Assembly (NCBI GenBank): GCA_900554905.1
Contig: USJB01000051.1
Coordinates: forward strand, 1-8,110
DNA: 8,110 bases
Reading direction: 5' to 3'
From: an uncultured Collinsella sp.
Lineage (GTDB): Bacteria; Actinomycetota; Coriobacteriia; Coriobacteriales; Coriobacteriaceae
Made by a program: the position numbers and the translations under genes. Of the stretch, positions 1 to 6,294 are shown piece after piece. The notes under the pieces are model-generated. The model was not told the DNA's origin. It ran no database searches and worked only from the letters and a program-made list of their open reading frames with translations. How positions within the stretch are numbered: position 1 is the first letter of the stretch; each line of letters opens with the position of its first letter.

Positions 1-77
1 CCTCGCTGACGAAGGCCGCCATGCCCAAAAACGCCGTGTTCCCCCAACTTGCCGAGGACGACGACACCACAGAGTAG
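1..77 (+). CDS. C-terminal end of an unidentified protein (partial)
   Basis: The frame starting at base 3 is open from the window edge to TAG at 75-77. It encodes a 24-residue tail that ends in an acidic stretch (EDDDTTE). The start and nearly all of the gene lie outside the window, so no family can be named. It points the same way as the downstream MgtE-like gene but is separated from it by about 330 bp of leader, so the two are probably transcribed separately. The evidence is limited to the open frame, plausible codon use and the hairpin placed exactly at its end. Confidence 0.5.
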   Translation, partial: SLTKAAMPKNAVFPQLAEDDDTTE

Positions 78-114
78 TCATTGGGTAGTCGTTTAAGAAC
101 GTCCCCAATGGCTA
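75..114. repeat. REP-like imperfect palindrome at a gene end
   Basis: TAGTCATTGGG (75-85) pairs with CCCAATGGCTA (104-114): 11 pairs with one G-U wobble. A small inner stem, CGTT (90-93) with AACG (98-101), closes a TAAG loop. The outer arm includes the stop codon of the upstream gene. There is no T-run after it, so it is not a classical intrinsic terminator. Its form (short GC-containing palindrome, intergenic, next to a stop codon) resembles repetitive extragenic palindromes. Whether it is repeated in the genome cannot be seen here. Confidence 0.5.
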
Positions 115-138
115 TGTCACGGATGCGTCAGCGTTTGG

Positions 139-405
139 TATGCCTGCAATGTGCAGCGCATAAATTCGATGCCGCAGGGCGATGCTGATGCTATAGTTAC
201 TGCGGTTAATGAGGGTCAAGAGAAAGGTTACAGGTGAAATCCAAACCTCGACCATACAGTCGATGACCCCATGCAGGTGCTTTTTGCGCATGCACGGGGT
301 GTAAGCGTCGAGCGGCGTGCCGCCCGCGCATGCGTATACATATCCAGAAGCCCCCGGACGCCGCACGCGCGGCCGCGTTCGGAGGAATAATGATGGGGAG
401 CACCA
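139..405 (+). promoter_or_regulatory. Structured 5' leader of the MgtE/Nramp operon
   Basis: This stretch has no convincing gene but is rich in local hairpins. They are: 139-162 (ten pairs with one bulged C, loop ATG); CCGCAG 172-177 with CTGCGG 200-205; TCGAC 248-252 with GTCGA 259-263; 266-280 with 286-300 (13 of 15 positions pair around a TTTTT loop); GCGG 312-315 with CCGC 320-323; and 354-361 with 375-382 (eight pairs, one wobble). The last stem ends inside the GGAGG ribosome-binding sequence at 381-385. A possible -10 hexamer TATAGT lies at 192-197 but has no good -35, so the transcription start is unknown. I do not see the conserved blocks of the Mg2+ M-box or of the Mn2+ yybP-ykoY riboswitch. 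Being the leader of a cation-transport operon makes RNA-based control plausible; this is inference. Confidence 0.4.
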
Positions 406-422
406 TTGAATTATCTGAGTGA
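390..422 (+). CDS. Possible ten-codon leader peptide overlapping the mgtE-like start
   Basis: ATG ATG at 390-395 opens a frame of ten codons (MMGSTIELSE) ending at TGA 420-422. It has the better ribosome-binding site of the region, GGAGG at 381-385, 4 nt before the first ATG and 7 nt before the second. It overlaps the first codons of the MgtE-like gene in another frame, and its stop lies one base before that gene's internal ATG at 424. It could be a regulatory leader peptide that couples translation, or simply a chance ATG next to a strong Shine-Dalgarno. The sequence shows no obvious metal-sensing residues. Confidence 0.25.
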   Translation: MMGSTIELSE

Positions 423-2250
423 GATGCTCAAATTGCCGGTCTTGGACGTCGACGGCGAAAAGCTCGGCGTGGTCAACGATTTTGGTATTGCTACCGGCGA
501 AGTTTTTCCGCACGTGACGTCGCTCGCGTTCCGCGGACCCGGCAAGACGCCGTTTATGATCAGCTGGCGCAAATGGGTCGACCGTATCGACGAGACGGGT
601 GTACACCTTAAGACGTCGGCCACCGAAATCCGTTTTTCGTACCTGCAGCCGACCGAACTCTTGCTTGCCCGCGACGTGCTCAACAAGCAGATTGTCGACA
701 CGCAGGGCATGAAGGTCGTGCGCGTAAACGACATCAAGTTTTCCATGTCGGGCGAAAACCAGCTGCGCCTGCTGGGCGCCGAGGTCGGTGCCCGCGGTCT
801 GCTACGCGCCATCAGCCCCGCGCTCGAGCATATCGTCGAAGGCTTTATGAAGCACCTGGGCAAGCCGCTCAGTGAGGACATCATCGCTTGGTCCTACATG
901 GACCTGCTCGATCGCTCGACTAAGAACATCCAGCTCTCGGTGTCGCACAAGACGCTTGGCGAGCTGCACCCTGCCGACATTGCCGACATCATCGAGCAGC
1001 TCGACCCGCGCCTGCGTGCGCAGGTGTTTGCACAGCTCGATACTGCCCAGGCCGCCGAGGCCATCTCGGAGTTCGATGACGACGAGCTTATGACCGAGAT
1101 GCTCGAGGGCCTGTCCGATACGGACGCATCGTCGATGCTGGCCATGATGGACCCGGACGACGCCGCCGACCTGATCGACGAGCTCGATTACGAGAAGGCC
1201 GAGAAGCTCCTGCGCCTGATGGGCGTCAAGGAGGAGAAGGCGATTCGTAACCTGCTGGGCTATGAGGACAACACCGCCGGCCGCATCATGACCTCGGAGT
1301 TTGTCTCGCTGCCCGCCACGGCGACGGTCGGCGATGCCATCGAGGCGATTCGCAAACTCGATGAGGACTTCGAGAGTGTCTATTACGTCTATACCGAGGA
1401 TCCGAGCGGCATGCTCACCGGCGTGCTCTCGCTGCGCACGTTGATCGTGGCCGACCGCGATGCCACGCTGGGCCAGCTGGCCTATCGCGACCTGGTCTAC
1501 GTGTCGCCCGACGAGGACCAGGAAGACGTGACGGACGAGATGACCAAGTACGACCTGGTTGCCATCCCTGTCTGCGACGAGAACCGTCATATCCTGGGCA
1601 TCGTGACCTTCGACGACGCCATGGACGTTATCGCCGAGGAGCATCAGGAGGACCTGCAGATCGCCGGTGTCGGCTCGGGCGATAGCGCGTCGGACGACTC
1701 GACGAACGTGCTCAGCTGGTTCGTGCATCGCCAGTACTGGGTTGTTGTATGGGGCATCGCGTCGTGCATCATGGCGACCGTGCTGGGGACGGCGCTCGGC
1801 TCCGCGCATCTGGTGGTGTTCCCCATGTGCGCCATGCCGCTCGTGCTGCTGGCGGCCTCGCGCATGGTGTCGTTCGTCAAGAACTACTTCCTCGAGTACG
1901 ACGGCCACGACGACGAGCCCAAGCCGTATCTGGGGTTCTTCTTCCAGAGCACGGGCATGGGCCTGATTCTGTCACTCGTGACCTACCTGTGCGCCCAGCT
2001 GGTGCGCACCGCTGCGTTCCCCGATGCGCCCATGTTTGAGGAGCAACTCTTTACCGGGTGCTTTAATATCGCTGCCATCATTTGCCTAGTTGGCAACATG
2101 AGCGCCGTGATTTACCTGATGGTGCTGTTCTGGCGTGACGAGCATGACCTCAACACGTCGGGCACCGCCATGAACGTTATTGCCGTCATGATCTCGTGCG
2201 TAGCGTACTGCGCCGCTGCGGTGTTGCTCACCATGTCGGTCATGGGTTAG
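406..2250 (+). CDS. mgtE: MgtE-like protein with PRC-barrels, MgtE_N, CBS pair and divergent membrane domain
   Basis: This 614-residue protein is related to MgtE Mg2+ channels/transporters, which are usually about 450 residues; the extra length is N-terminal. Segments in order: two PRC-barrel-like regions (about 2-78 and 84-135); MgtE_N helical repeats (about 185-275, from LHPADIADIIEQLD on, very acidic); a CBS pair (about 285-410, beginning TAGRIMTSEFVSLP); then five likely membrane helices (about 444-465, 468-491, 509-533, 550-576, 586-610). In MgtE the MgtE_N and CBS parts sense cytosolic Mg2+ and gate the pore. Here the membrane part is divergent: the GGN motif after TM2 is absent (AASRM at 483-487) and the last helix has no acidic residue where MgtE has its ion-binding Asp. 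I chose TTG 406 because the NYLSEMLKLPV opening matches PRC-barrel N-termini, stop TGA 391-393 blocks any earlier start, and GGAG at 397-400 lies 5 nt upstream. ATG 424 is the alternative. Transport activity is uncertain; a sensor role is possible. Confidence 0.85.
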   Translation: MNYLSEMLKLPVLDVDGEKLGVVNDFGIATGEVFPHVTSLAFRGPGKTPFMISWRKWVDRIDETGVHLKTSATEIRFSYLQPTELLLARDVLNKQIVDTQGMKVVRVNDIKFSMSGENQLRLLGAEVGARGLLRAISPALEHIVEGFMKHLGKPLSEDIIAWSYMDLLDRSTKNIQLSVSHKTLGELHPADIADIIEQLDPRLRAQVFAQLDTAQAAEAISEFDDDELMTEMLEGLSDTDASSMLAMMDPDDAADLIDELDYEKAEKLLRLMGVKEEKAIRNLLGYEDNTAGRIMTSEFVSLPATATVGDAIEAIRKLDEDFESVYYVYTEDPSGMLTGVLSLRTLIVADRDATLGQLAYRDLVYVSPDEDQEDVTDEMTKYDLVAIPVCDENRHILGIVTFDDAMDVIAEEHQEDLQIAGVGSGDSASDDSTNVLSWFVHRQYWVVVWGIASCIMATVLGTALGSAHLVVFPMCAMPLVLLAASRMVSFVKNYFLEYDGHDDEPKPYLGFFFQSTGMGLILSLVTYLCAQLVRTAAFPDAPMFEEQLFTGCFNIAAIICLVGNMSAVIYLMVLFWRDEHDLNTSGTAMNVIAVMISCVAYCAAAVLLTMSVMG

Positions 2251-2258
2251 GTGGTCGC

Positions 2259-3521
2259 GTGCAAAATACCAAGCAAAAGTCGGGCACCAAGCAAAAGTTG
2301 ACCATCGCGGCCATCTTTGGCGCTATGGGTCCCGGTCTGCTGGCGGCGCTTTCGGGCAATGACGCCGGCGGCATTGCAACGTATTCCAGCGCGGGCGCCA
2401 GCTATGGCTACAAGATGCTCTGGATGCTTCCCGTCATGACTGTGCTGCTCATCGTGACGCAGGAGACCGCGGCACGCTGCGGCTGCGTCACGGGCAAGGG
2501 CCTGGCATCGCTCATTCGCGAGCGCTTTGGCGTGCGCAAGAGTGTACTTGCTATGGCGGCGCTGTTGATCGCCAACACGGCGGTGACCATTTCGGAGTTT
2601 GCGGGCATCGCCAGCGGCCTTGCTCTCTTTGGCGTGCCGGCGAGCATCTCGGTGCCGTTGGTGGCGCTGCTGGTGTGGATGCTTACCATGTCGGGTAGTT
2701 TCCAGCGCATCGAGAAGATTCTGCTGCTGGTGAGCTGCGTGTTCGTGACCTATATTGTCGCCGCGTTTATGGCTGGCCCCAACTGGGGTGAGGTCGCGGT
2801 CGACCTGGTCGTGCCTAACATTCAAAATGACCCCAGCTACGTGTCGCTCGTGGTCGCAACGATCGGTACCACCATCGCGCCGTGGATGATTTTCTTGGCG
2901 CAGAACAACGTGGTCGATAAGAACGCGGGCGAGGACGATATCGTGCTGCAGCGCATCGATACCGTGAGCGGCTCGCTTGCTGCCGATGTCATTGCCGGCT
3001 TTATTATCATCACGACCGGTACGGTGTTGTTCCCGGCGGGTATTCAGATTAGCGATGCCGCCGATGCCGCCCGCGCGCTGGAGCCTATTGCGGGTCAGTG
3101 GTCCACGGTACTGTTTGCCTCGGGCCTGGTCGCGGCGAGCTTCTTGGCCGCCTGCGTGCTGCCGGGCGTTACGTCGAGCGCTATCTGCGAGGCATTTGGC
3201 TGGGAGCGCGGTGCCGACCGCAGCTGGGACGAGGCCCCGGTTTATCGCGGCATCATTACGGCCATCATCGGTATCTCTGCCGTGCTGGTGCTTATGCCCG
3301 GCGTCGATCTGTTCCAGATTATGATGACCTCGCAGGTCATCAATGGCGTGCTACTGCCCGTGGTTCTGGTGTTCCAGGTGGTTATCGCCGCCGACCGTCA
3401 CATCATGGGTGCCAACCGCAATGGCCGCGTGTGGAACGTGCTCACTTGGGCGACTATCGCCGTGATTACGGTGCTGACAGTCGTCATGTTTGTGCTGCAA
3501 GCGATGGGCTACAGCGCTTAA
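2259..3521 (+). CDS. Nramp-family divalent metal transporter, probably Mg2+-type (NRMT-like)
   Basis: This 420-residue polytopic membrane protein belongs to the SLC11/Nramp family of proton-coupled or uncoupled metal importers. Family signature: GPGLLAALSGNDAGGIATYS (residues 24-43, TM1) aligns with the canonical region carrying DPGN, and GTTIAPWMIF (203-212, TM6) aligns with the canonical region carrying MPH. Asp35 is kept, but the motif reads DAGG instead of DPGN, and Ala207-Pro208-Trp209 replaces Met-Pro-His. Loss of the Met and Asn ligands that favour Mn2+/Fe2+ is what I recall for Nramp-related Mg2+ transporters of Clostridium and Eggerthella. The start is GTG 2259, 8 bp after the MgtE-like stop, with a G-rich AGGTGG at 2249-2254. 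An in-frame ATG at 2196 lies inside the upstream gene and would add 21 non-family residues, so I rejected it. Tight spacing means the two genes are co-transcribed. Ion specificity is inferred. Confidence 0.88.
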   Translation: MQNTKQKSGTKQKLTIAAIFGAMGPGLLAALSGNDAGGIATYSSAGASYGYKMLWMLPVMTVLLIVTQETAARCGCVTGKGLASLIRERFGVRKSVLAMAALLIANTAVTISEFAGIASGLALFGVPASISVPLVALLVWMLTMSGSFQRIEKILLLVSCVFVTYIVAAFMAGPNWGEVAVDLVVPNIQNDPSYVSLVVATIGTTIAPWMIFLAQNNVVDKNAGEDDIVLQRIDTVSGSLAADVIAGFIIITTGTVLFPAGIQISDAADAARALEPIAGQWSTVLFASGLVAASFLAACVLPGVTSSAICEAFGWERGADRSWDEAPVYRGIITAIIGISAVLVLMPGVDLFQIMMTSQVINGVLLPVVLVFQVVIAADRHIMGANRNGRVWNVLTWATIAVITVLTVVMFVLQAMGYSA

Positions 3522-3539
3522 CGCCCACTTTTGCTTCCG

Positions 3540-3574
3540 AACAGGCCGCAGCGATGGGCTGCGGCCTGTTTTTT
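3540..3574 (+). terminator. Intrinsic terminator of the MgtE/Nramp operon
   Basis: AACAGGCCGCAG (3540-3551) and CTGCGGCCTGTT (3559-3570) form a perfect 12-bp stem around a 7-nt loop (CGATGGG). A run of six T (3569-3574) begins at the base of the 3' arm. It lies 18 bp after the Nramp stop codon, the expected place for Rho-independent termination of this operon. Confidence 0.93.
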
Positions 3575-3606
3575 GTCTGCTATAGGGTGTTAGTTATATA
3601 GCAATG

Positions 3607-3830
3607 GACAAAAAATGCCAAATATGAGTACTGTTGCTAAGTGAATAGCATTTACATCCTAAAAGATAATGAACATAGCCTTTAATATGTTCATTAAAAT
3701 TGACTCCAATACGCCTTAAACCAGTCAGGTTGGCTGCTTTAGGGGGTTGTAGGGGTCGCTCGGACGTCATTTTGGGTGGTTTTGCCTGCTACTAAAATGG
3801 TAACAGTACTCATATTTGCCCTTTTTTGCC
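3607..3830. repeat. A/T-rich intergenic element bounded by inverted repeats
   Basis: CAAATATGAGTACTGTT (3619-3635) is repeated as its exact complement, AACAGTACTCATATTTG (3802-3818). With interruptions the match extends outward through A6/T6 tracts to 3607 and 3830, giving about 29-bp imperfect terminal repeats around a segment of about 224 bp. The left half is clearly richer in A/T than the flanking genes. Inside are smaller stems: TGCTA/TAGCA (3635-3650), an 11-bp palindrome (3667-3696) and CAGTCA/TGGCTG (3722-3736, one wobble). No coding frame of note and no clear target-site duplication is seen. It could be a MITE-like non-autonomous element or a structured RNA locus. Confidence 0.6.
3667..3696. 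promoter_or_regulatory. 11-bp palindrome, operator- or hairpin-like
   Basis: TAATGAACATA (3667-3677) and TATGTTCATTA (3686-3696) are perfect inverted repeats around GCCTTTAA. The symmetry and A/T content would suit a dimeric regulator site, but no gene start lies nearby on either strand: the flanking genes converge on this region. It is more likely an internal hairpin of the surrounding inverted-repeat element. Confidence 0.4.
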
Positions 3831-3977
3831 CACAGACCTTTGAGGGTGCGGCGAAAAGGGCTTGTTTTGATTGTTTGGGGCAGGCACGAGGCGCGGAAAC
3901 GATGTCTGGAGCGACGGAGCGGCCTGGAATTCATCCGTAGAGGTCTTCATTGGCTGCGCCAGGAGTGTCCCTAACTG
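3831..3977. other. Non-coding stretch between convergent genes
   Basis: This is the remainder of the 517-bp gap between the Nramp stop and the acyltransferase stop. I see no RNA gene, promoter or well-supported coding region in it. A 46-codon frame on the - strand (ATG at 3950, stop at 3810-3812 inside the inverted-repeat arm) has no ribosome-binding site and lies beyond the acyltransferase hairpin, so I do not call it a gene. Confidence 0.5.
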
Positions 3978-4015
3978 CCGGAGGGGGTGTCTGCCGTGGC
4001 AGACACCCCCTCCGG
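3978..4015 (-). terminator. Perfect 18-bp GC-rich hairpin after the acyltransferase gene
   Basis: The arms 3978-3995 (CCGGAGGGGGTGTCTGCC) and 3998-4015 are exact reverse complements separated only by GT. The hairpin begins 23 bp beyond the acyltransferase stop codon on the - strand, the usual place for a terminator. Neither side carries a T-run, so it is not a textbook Rho-independent terminator. It may act as a transcript-end stabiliser or a bidirectional barrier between the convergent operons, or it may be a copy of a repeat. Confidence 0.55.
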
Positions 4016-4038
4016 ATGTGGGAAGTTTGCGCTGCAGG

Positions 4039-6255
4039 TTACTTGTCGGTGCCCAGCTTGTGCGGCTTGAAGGCAAGCGCATTGACGAGTGCGTCGGTGG
4101 CAGACTTGACGGCTGCCGGCTGCGGATCGTTGACGTGATCCTCGGGATGCACGGGCAGGTCCTTCTTGACGGCATCGTGGATCAAGTTGAGGTACTCAGT
4201 CACGCCAGTGGTCGATAGATGCGTGCCATCGCCATCGAACAGGTCGTTGCGGTTGGCACTGTATCCGTACCAGTCGATAACGCGCACGTTCTTGTAGCGC
4301 GTAGCGGCGTTAGCGATGGCCTGGTTGGTAGAGCCAACCCACGGCTGCGGGCTGCGCGTGTTCACAAACACCACAATACGCTTATCTCCTGCATCGGCCA
4401 TGATGGCGTCGATTTGGTCGTCGGTTACCAAGCCGTTGGTGCCCAGCGCAAAGACCACGATCTTGCCGGCAAGGTTCTGTTGAAGATAGCCCTCAAATGT
4501 CGCACGGCCCGCATCGAACTGGCGGCCCTTTTCGGCATCGATATGGCTGTGCGGGAACACGCCGTCAAAGGAATCAACGGCGCGCAGCGACACGGAGTCA
4601 CCGATCATCAACAGGTCGTAGGAGCCGTCGGGGAAGCCGTCGTTGTCCTTGTCGGTGTCGTCGGCCGCCTGCTGGTCGGTGGGTGCGGCGTTCTTGGCTT
4701 CCTTGTTCAGAACTTCGGCACCCTCGCCGCTCAGCGCAGACGTCTCGGGCACAAAGATCAGGCCGCCCAGTGCAACGACCAACACGACAGCGCAGGCTGC
4801 GCAGGCAGGGACGTGCGTGCGCACCCAGTTGGCGGGCGTGGTGGTGCCATCGCGGAACTCGGATACGGTGCGGCCGAAGGCGCCCTTCCTAAACGGCGTC
4901 TCGATAAAGCGATATGAGCATTCGGCCACGGCGACCACCAACAGCACCTGCAAAATGTACTGCCACCACGGTGTATCGTTGATGTTGGCGACCGGGTTCA
5001 TGAGCAACAGCAGCGGATAGTGCCACAGGTAGATGCTGTACGAGCGCTTGCCAACCCACACGAGCGGCTCGGCGGACAGCGCGCGGGCAACCATTCCCTG
5101 GGGTTGCACGCAGGCCGCGATGACCATGAGTGTGAGGATCGAGCACAGCAGCGTGCCTCCGCGATACTGGAAGGCTGTGTAGCCGTTGGTGAGCGCGACC
5201 ATGGCGGCAAGGCCAACCAGACCCACGACGCCCAACACATCGATGGATGCGGGCGAGGACCAAAAGCGCACGAGGGCGCTCGGCTGTGCCGGGCCGGTCT
5301 CGGCTGATTCGTCGGCCTTCTCGCCAGGCTTGCCCTCGGCGTTCTTGCCGTGCTTGGCGGCGCCGGCCAGGCGATTGAGCCCCAAACGACGAGCGAGACG
5401 CACCGGCGCCAGGTCGCGATCGGGGATAAAGGCCATCCAGGCACCCAGCAGCAGCGAGAACACGCGGGTGTCGGTGCCGTAGTACACGCGGCTGGGGTCG
5501 GCGGCAGGGTTATAGAGCACCATCATGGCGATGGCGGAGACAGCAGCCAAGCCCAGAACCACGCGGCGCGTGTTGGGCTTGCTCACATGCATGGATACCA
5601 TGGCAAACAGCAGCGGCGGCCAAATCAGGTAGAATTGTTCCTCGATGGCAAGCGACCAAAAGTGCGTGAGCGGCGAGGGGTCGCCCAGAGCATTGAAGTA
5701 CGAGACGTTTTGGGCAATCTGCCACCAGTTGTTGAAGAACAGCAGCGACGGCAGGATATCGGGGCGCATCTTGGTGAGCATCACGTGGTTGAAGACGGTG
5801 CACAGCGCACAGGTCACCACCACGACGGTCACCACGGCGGGGACCAGGCGACGGATGCGGCGGATCCAGAAGCTCTTGAGGTCGATGCGGCCGGTCTTAG
5901 CGACTTCGTTGAGTAGCAGGCGTGTGATCAGATAGCCCGAAAGCACAAAGAAGATCGTGACGCCGAGCAGACCGCCCTGCGCCCACGTGAGGTTGAGGTG
6001 ATAGAGCACCACCGCGACGACGGCAAGCGTGCGCAGGCCGTCAAGGGCAGGGATGTAGCGGGACTTGGGGCGAGCAGGCGTCTGCTCCGCGGCGGGAGTG
6101 TTGGCGCGGCCCGCGTTGTTGGCAGAAGCGCGATGGGGGCTCGTGGTGCGTCGCGGCTCGTTGGCACGGCGTTCGCTCTTCACGCGTTCGTGCGGCGCCG
6201 GCTCGTTGCCCGTGCGGCGTCGACCGCGCGAGCCCGATTGCGAGAATTGTTCCAT
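4039..6255 (-). CDS. OatA-type membrane acyltransferase (acyltransferase-3 plus SGNH domain)
   Basis: This 738-residue protein has the two-part design of peptidoglycan O-acetyltransferases such as OatA: a membrane acyltransferase-3 domain moves acetyl groups across the membrane and an extracellular SGNH domain transfers them to glycan. Residues 1-66 are a disordered Arg/Pro-rich cytoplasmic tail. Acyltransferase-3 spans about 67-455, with His86 in LYHLN, FFVLSGYLI (102-110) and WSLAIEEQFYLIWP (200-213). A charged insert sits at 297-328. A last membrane helix (about 484-502) leads to the SGNH domain with GDSV (Ser554), GTNG (Asn607) and DGTH (Asp676, His679), so the catalytic set is complete. 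The linker carries a DxDxDG motif at 535-540. Start ATG 6255 has a weak GGAT (6264-6267) upstream. It is a single gene, convergent with the Nramp gene and divergent from ribokinase. The acceptor could also be another surface polysaccharide. Confidence 0.88.
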   Translation of the reverse strand: MEQFSQSGSRGRRRTGNEPAPHERVKSERRANEPRRTTSPHRASANNAGRANTPAAEQTPARPKSRYIPALDGLRTLAVVAVVLYHLNLTWAQGGLLGVTIFFVLSGYLITRLLLNEVAKTGRIDLKSFWIRRIRRLVPAVVTVVVVTCALCTVFNHVMLTKMRPDILPSLLFFNNWWQIAQNVSYFNALGDPSPLTHFWSLAIEEQFYLIWPPLLFAMVSMHVSKPNTRRVVLGLAAVSAIAMMVLYNPAADPSRVYYGTDTRVFSLLLGAWMAFIPDRDLAPVRLARRLGLNRLAGAAKHGKNAEGKPGEKADESAETGPAQPSALVRFWSSPASIDVLGVVGLVGLAAMVALTNGYTAFQYRGGTLLCSILTLMVIAACVQPQGMVARALSAEPLVWVGKRSYSIYLWHYPLLLLMNPVANINDTPWWQYILQVLLVVAVAECSYRFIETPFRKGAFGRTVSEFRDGTTTPANWVRTHVPACAACAVVLVVALGGLIFVPETSALSGEGAEVLNKEAKNAAPTDQQAADDTDKDNDGFPDGSYDLLMIGDSVSLRAVDSFDGVFPHSHIDAEKGRQFDAGRATFEGYLQQNLAGKIVVFALGTNGLVTDDQIDAIMADAGDKRIVVFVNTRSPQPWVGSTNQAIANAATRYKNVRVIDWYGYSANRNDLFDGDGTHLSTTGVTEYLNLIHDAVKKDLPVHPEDHVNDPQPAAVKSATDALVNALAFKPHKLGTDK

Positions 6256-6294
6256 AAAACATCATCCAATGACGAGAATAATCAGCACGTATTC

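Noticed and set aside
190..300. Mg2+ M-box riboswitch upstream of the MgtE-like gene
   Set aside because: Short resemblances such as CCATACAGT occur, but the conserved blocks I would expect (GGTGAGGCTCC, CTGCTGCCC, GACGCCAATGGGTCA, GCAGCTGGATGC) are not present in order.
802..1908. 368-codon open frame on the - strand inside the MgtE-like gene
   Set aside because: It is antisense to a gene with clear domains, is rich in His/Arg/Gly as expected for a shadow frame of GC-rich coding DNA, and shows no family motif.
2196..2258. Upstream ATG 2196 as the Nramp start
   Set aside because: It would overlap the MgtE-like gene by 55 bases and add an Arg/His/Gly-rich extension with no family likeness; GTG 2259 just after the upstream stop fits better.
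3607..3830. Retron msr-msd type locus
   Set aside because: The outer inverted repeats and internal stems are superficially similar, but no reverse transcriptase gene is present in the window.
3810..3950. 46-codon frame on the - strand (begins MKTSTDEF, ends KKGQI)
   Set aside because: There is no Shine-Dalgarno before ATG 3950, it lies past the acyltransferase hairpin, and its stop falls in the inverted-repeat arm. If the element is multi-copy this frame could be rechecked for conservation.
4219..4917. 232-codon open frame on the + strand antisense to the acyltransferase
   Set aside because: It is a shadow of a conserved gene whose catalytic motifs are intact on the other strand; no ribosome-binding site or recognisable protein family.
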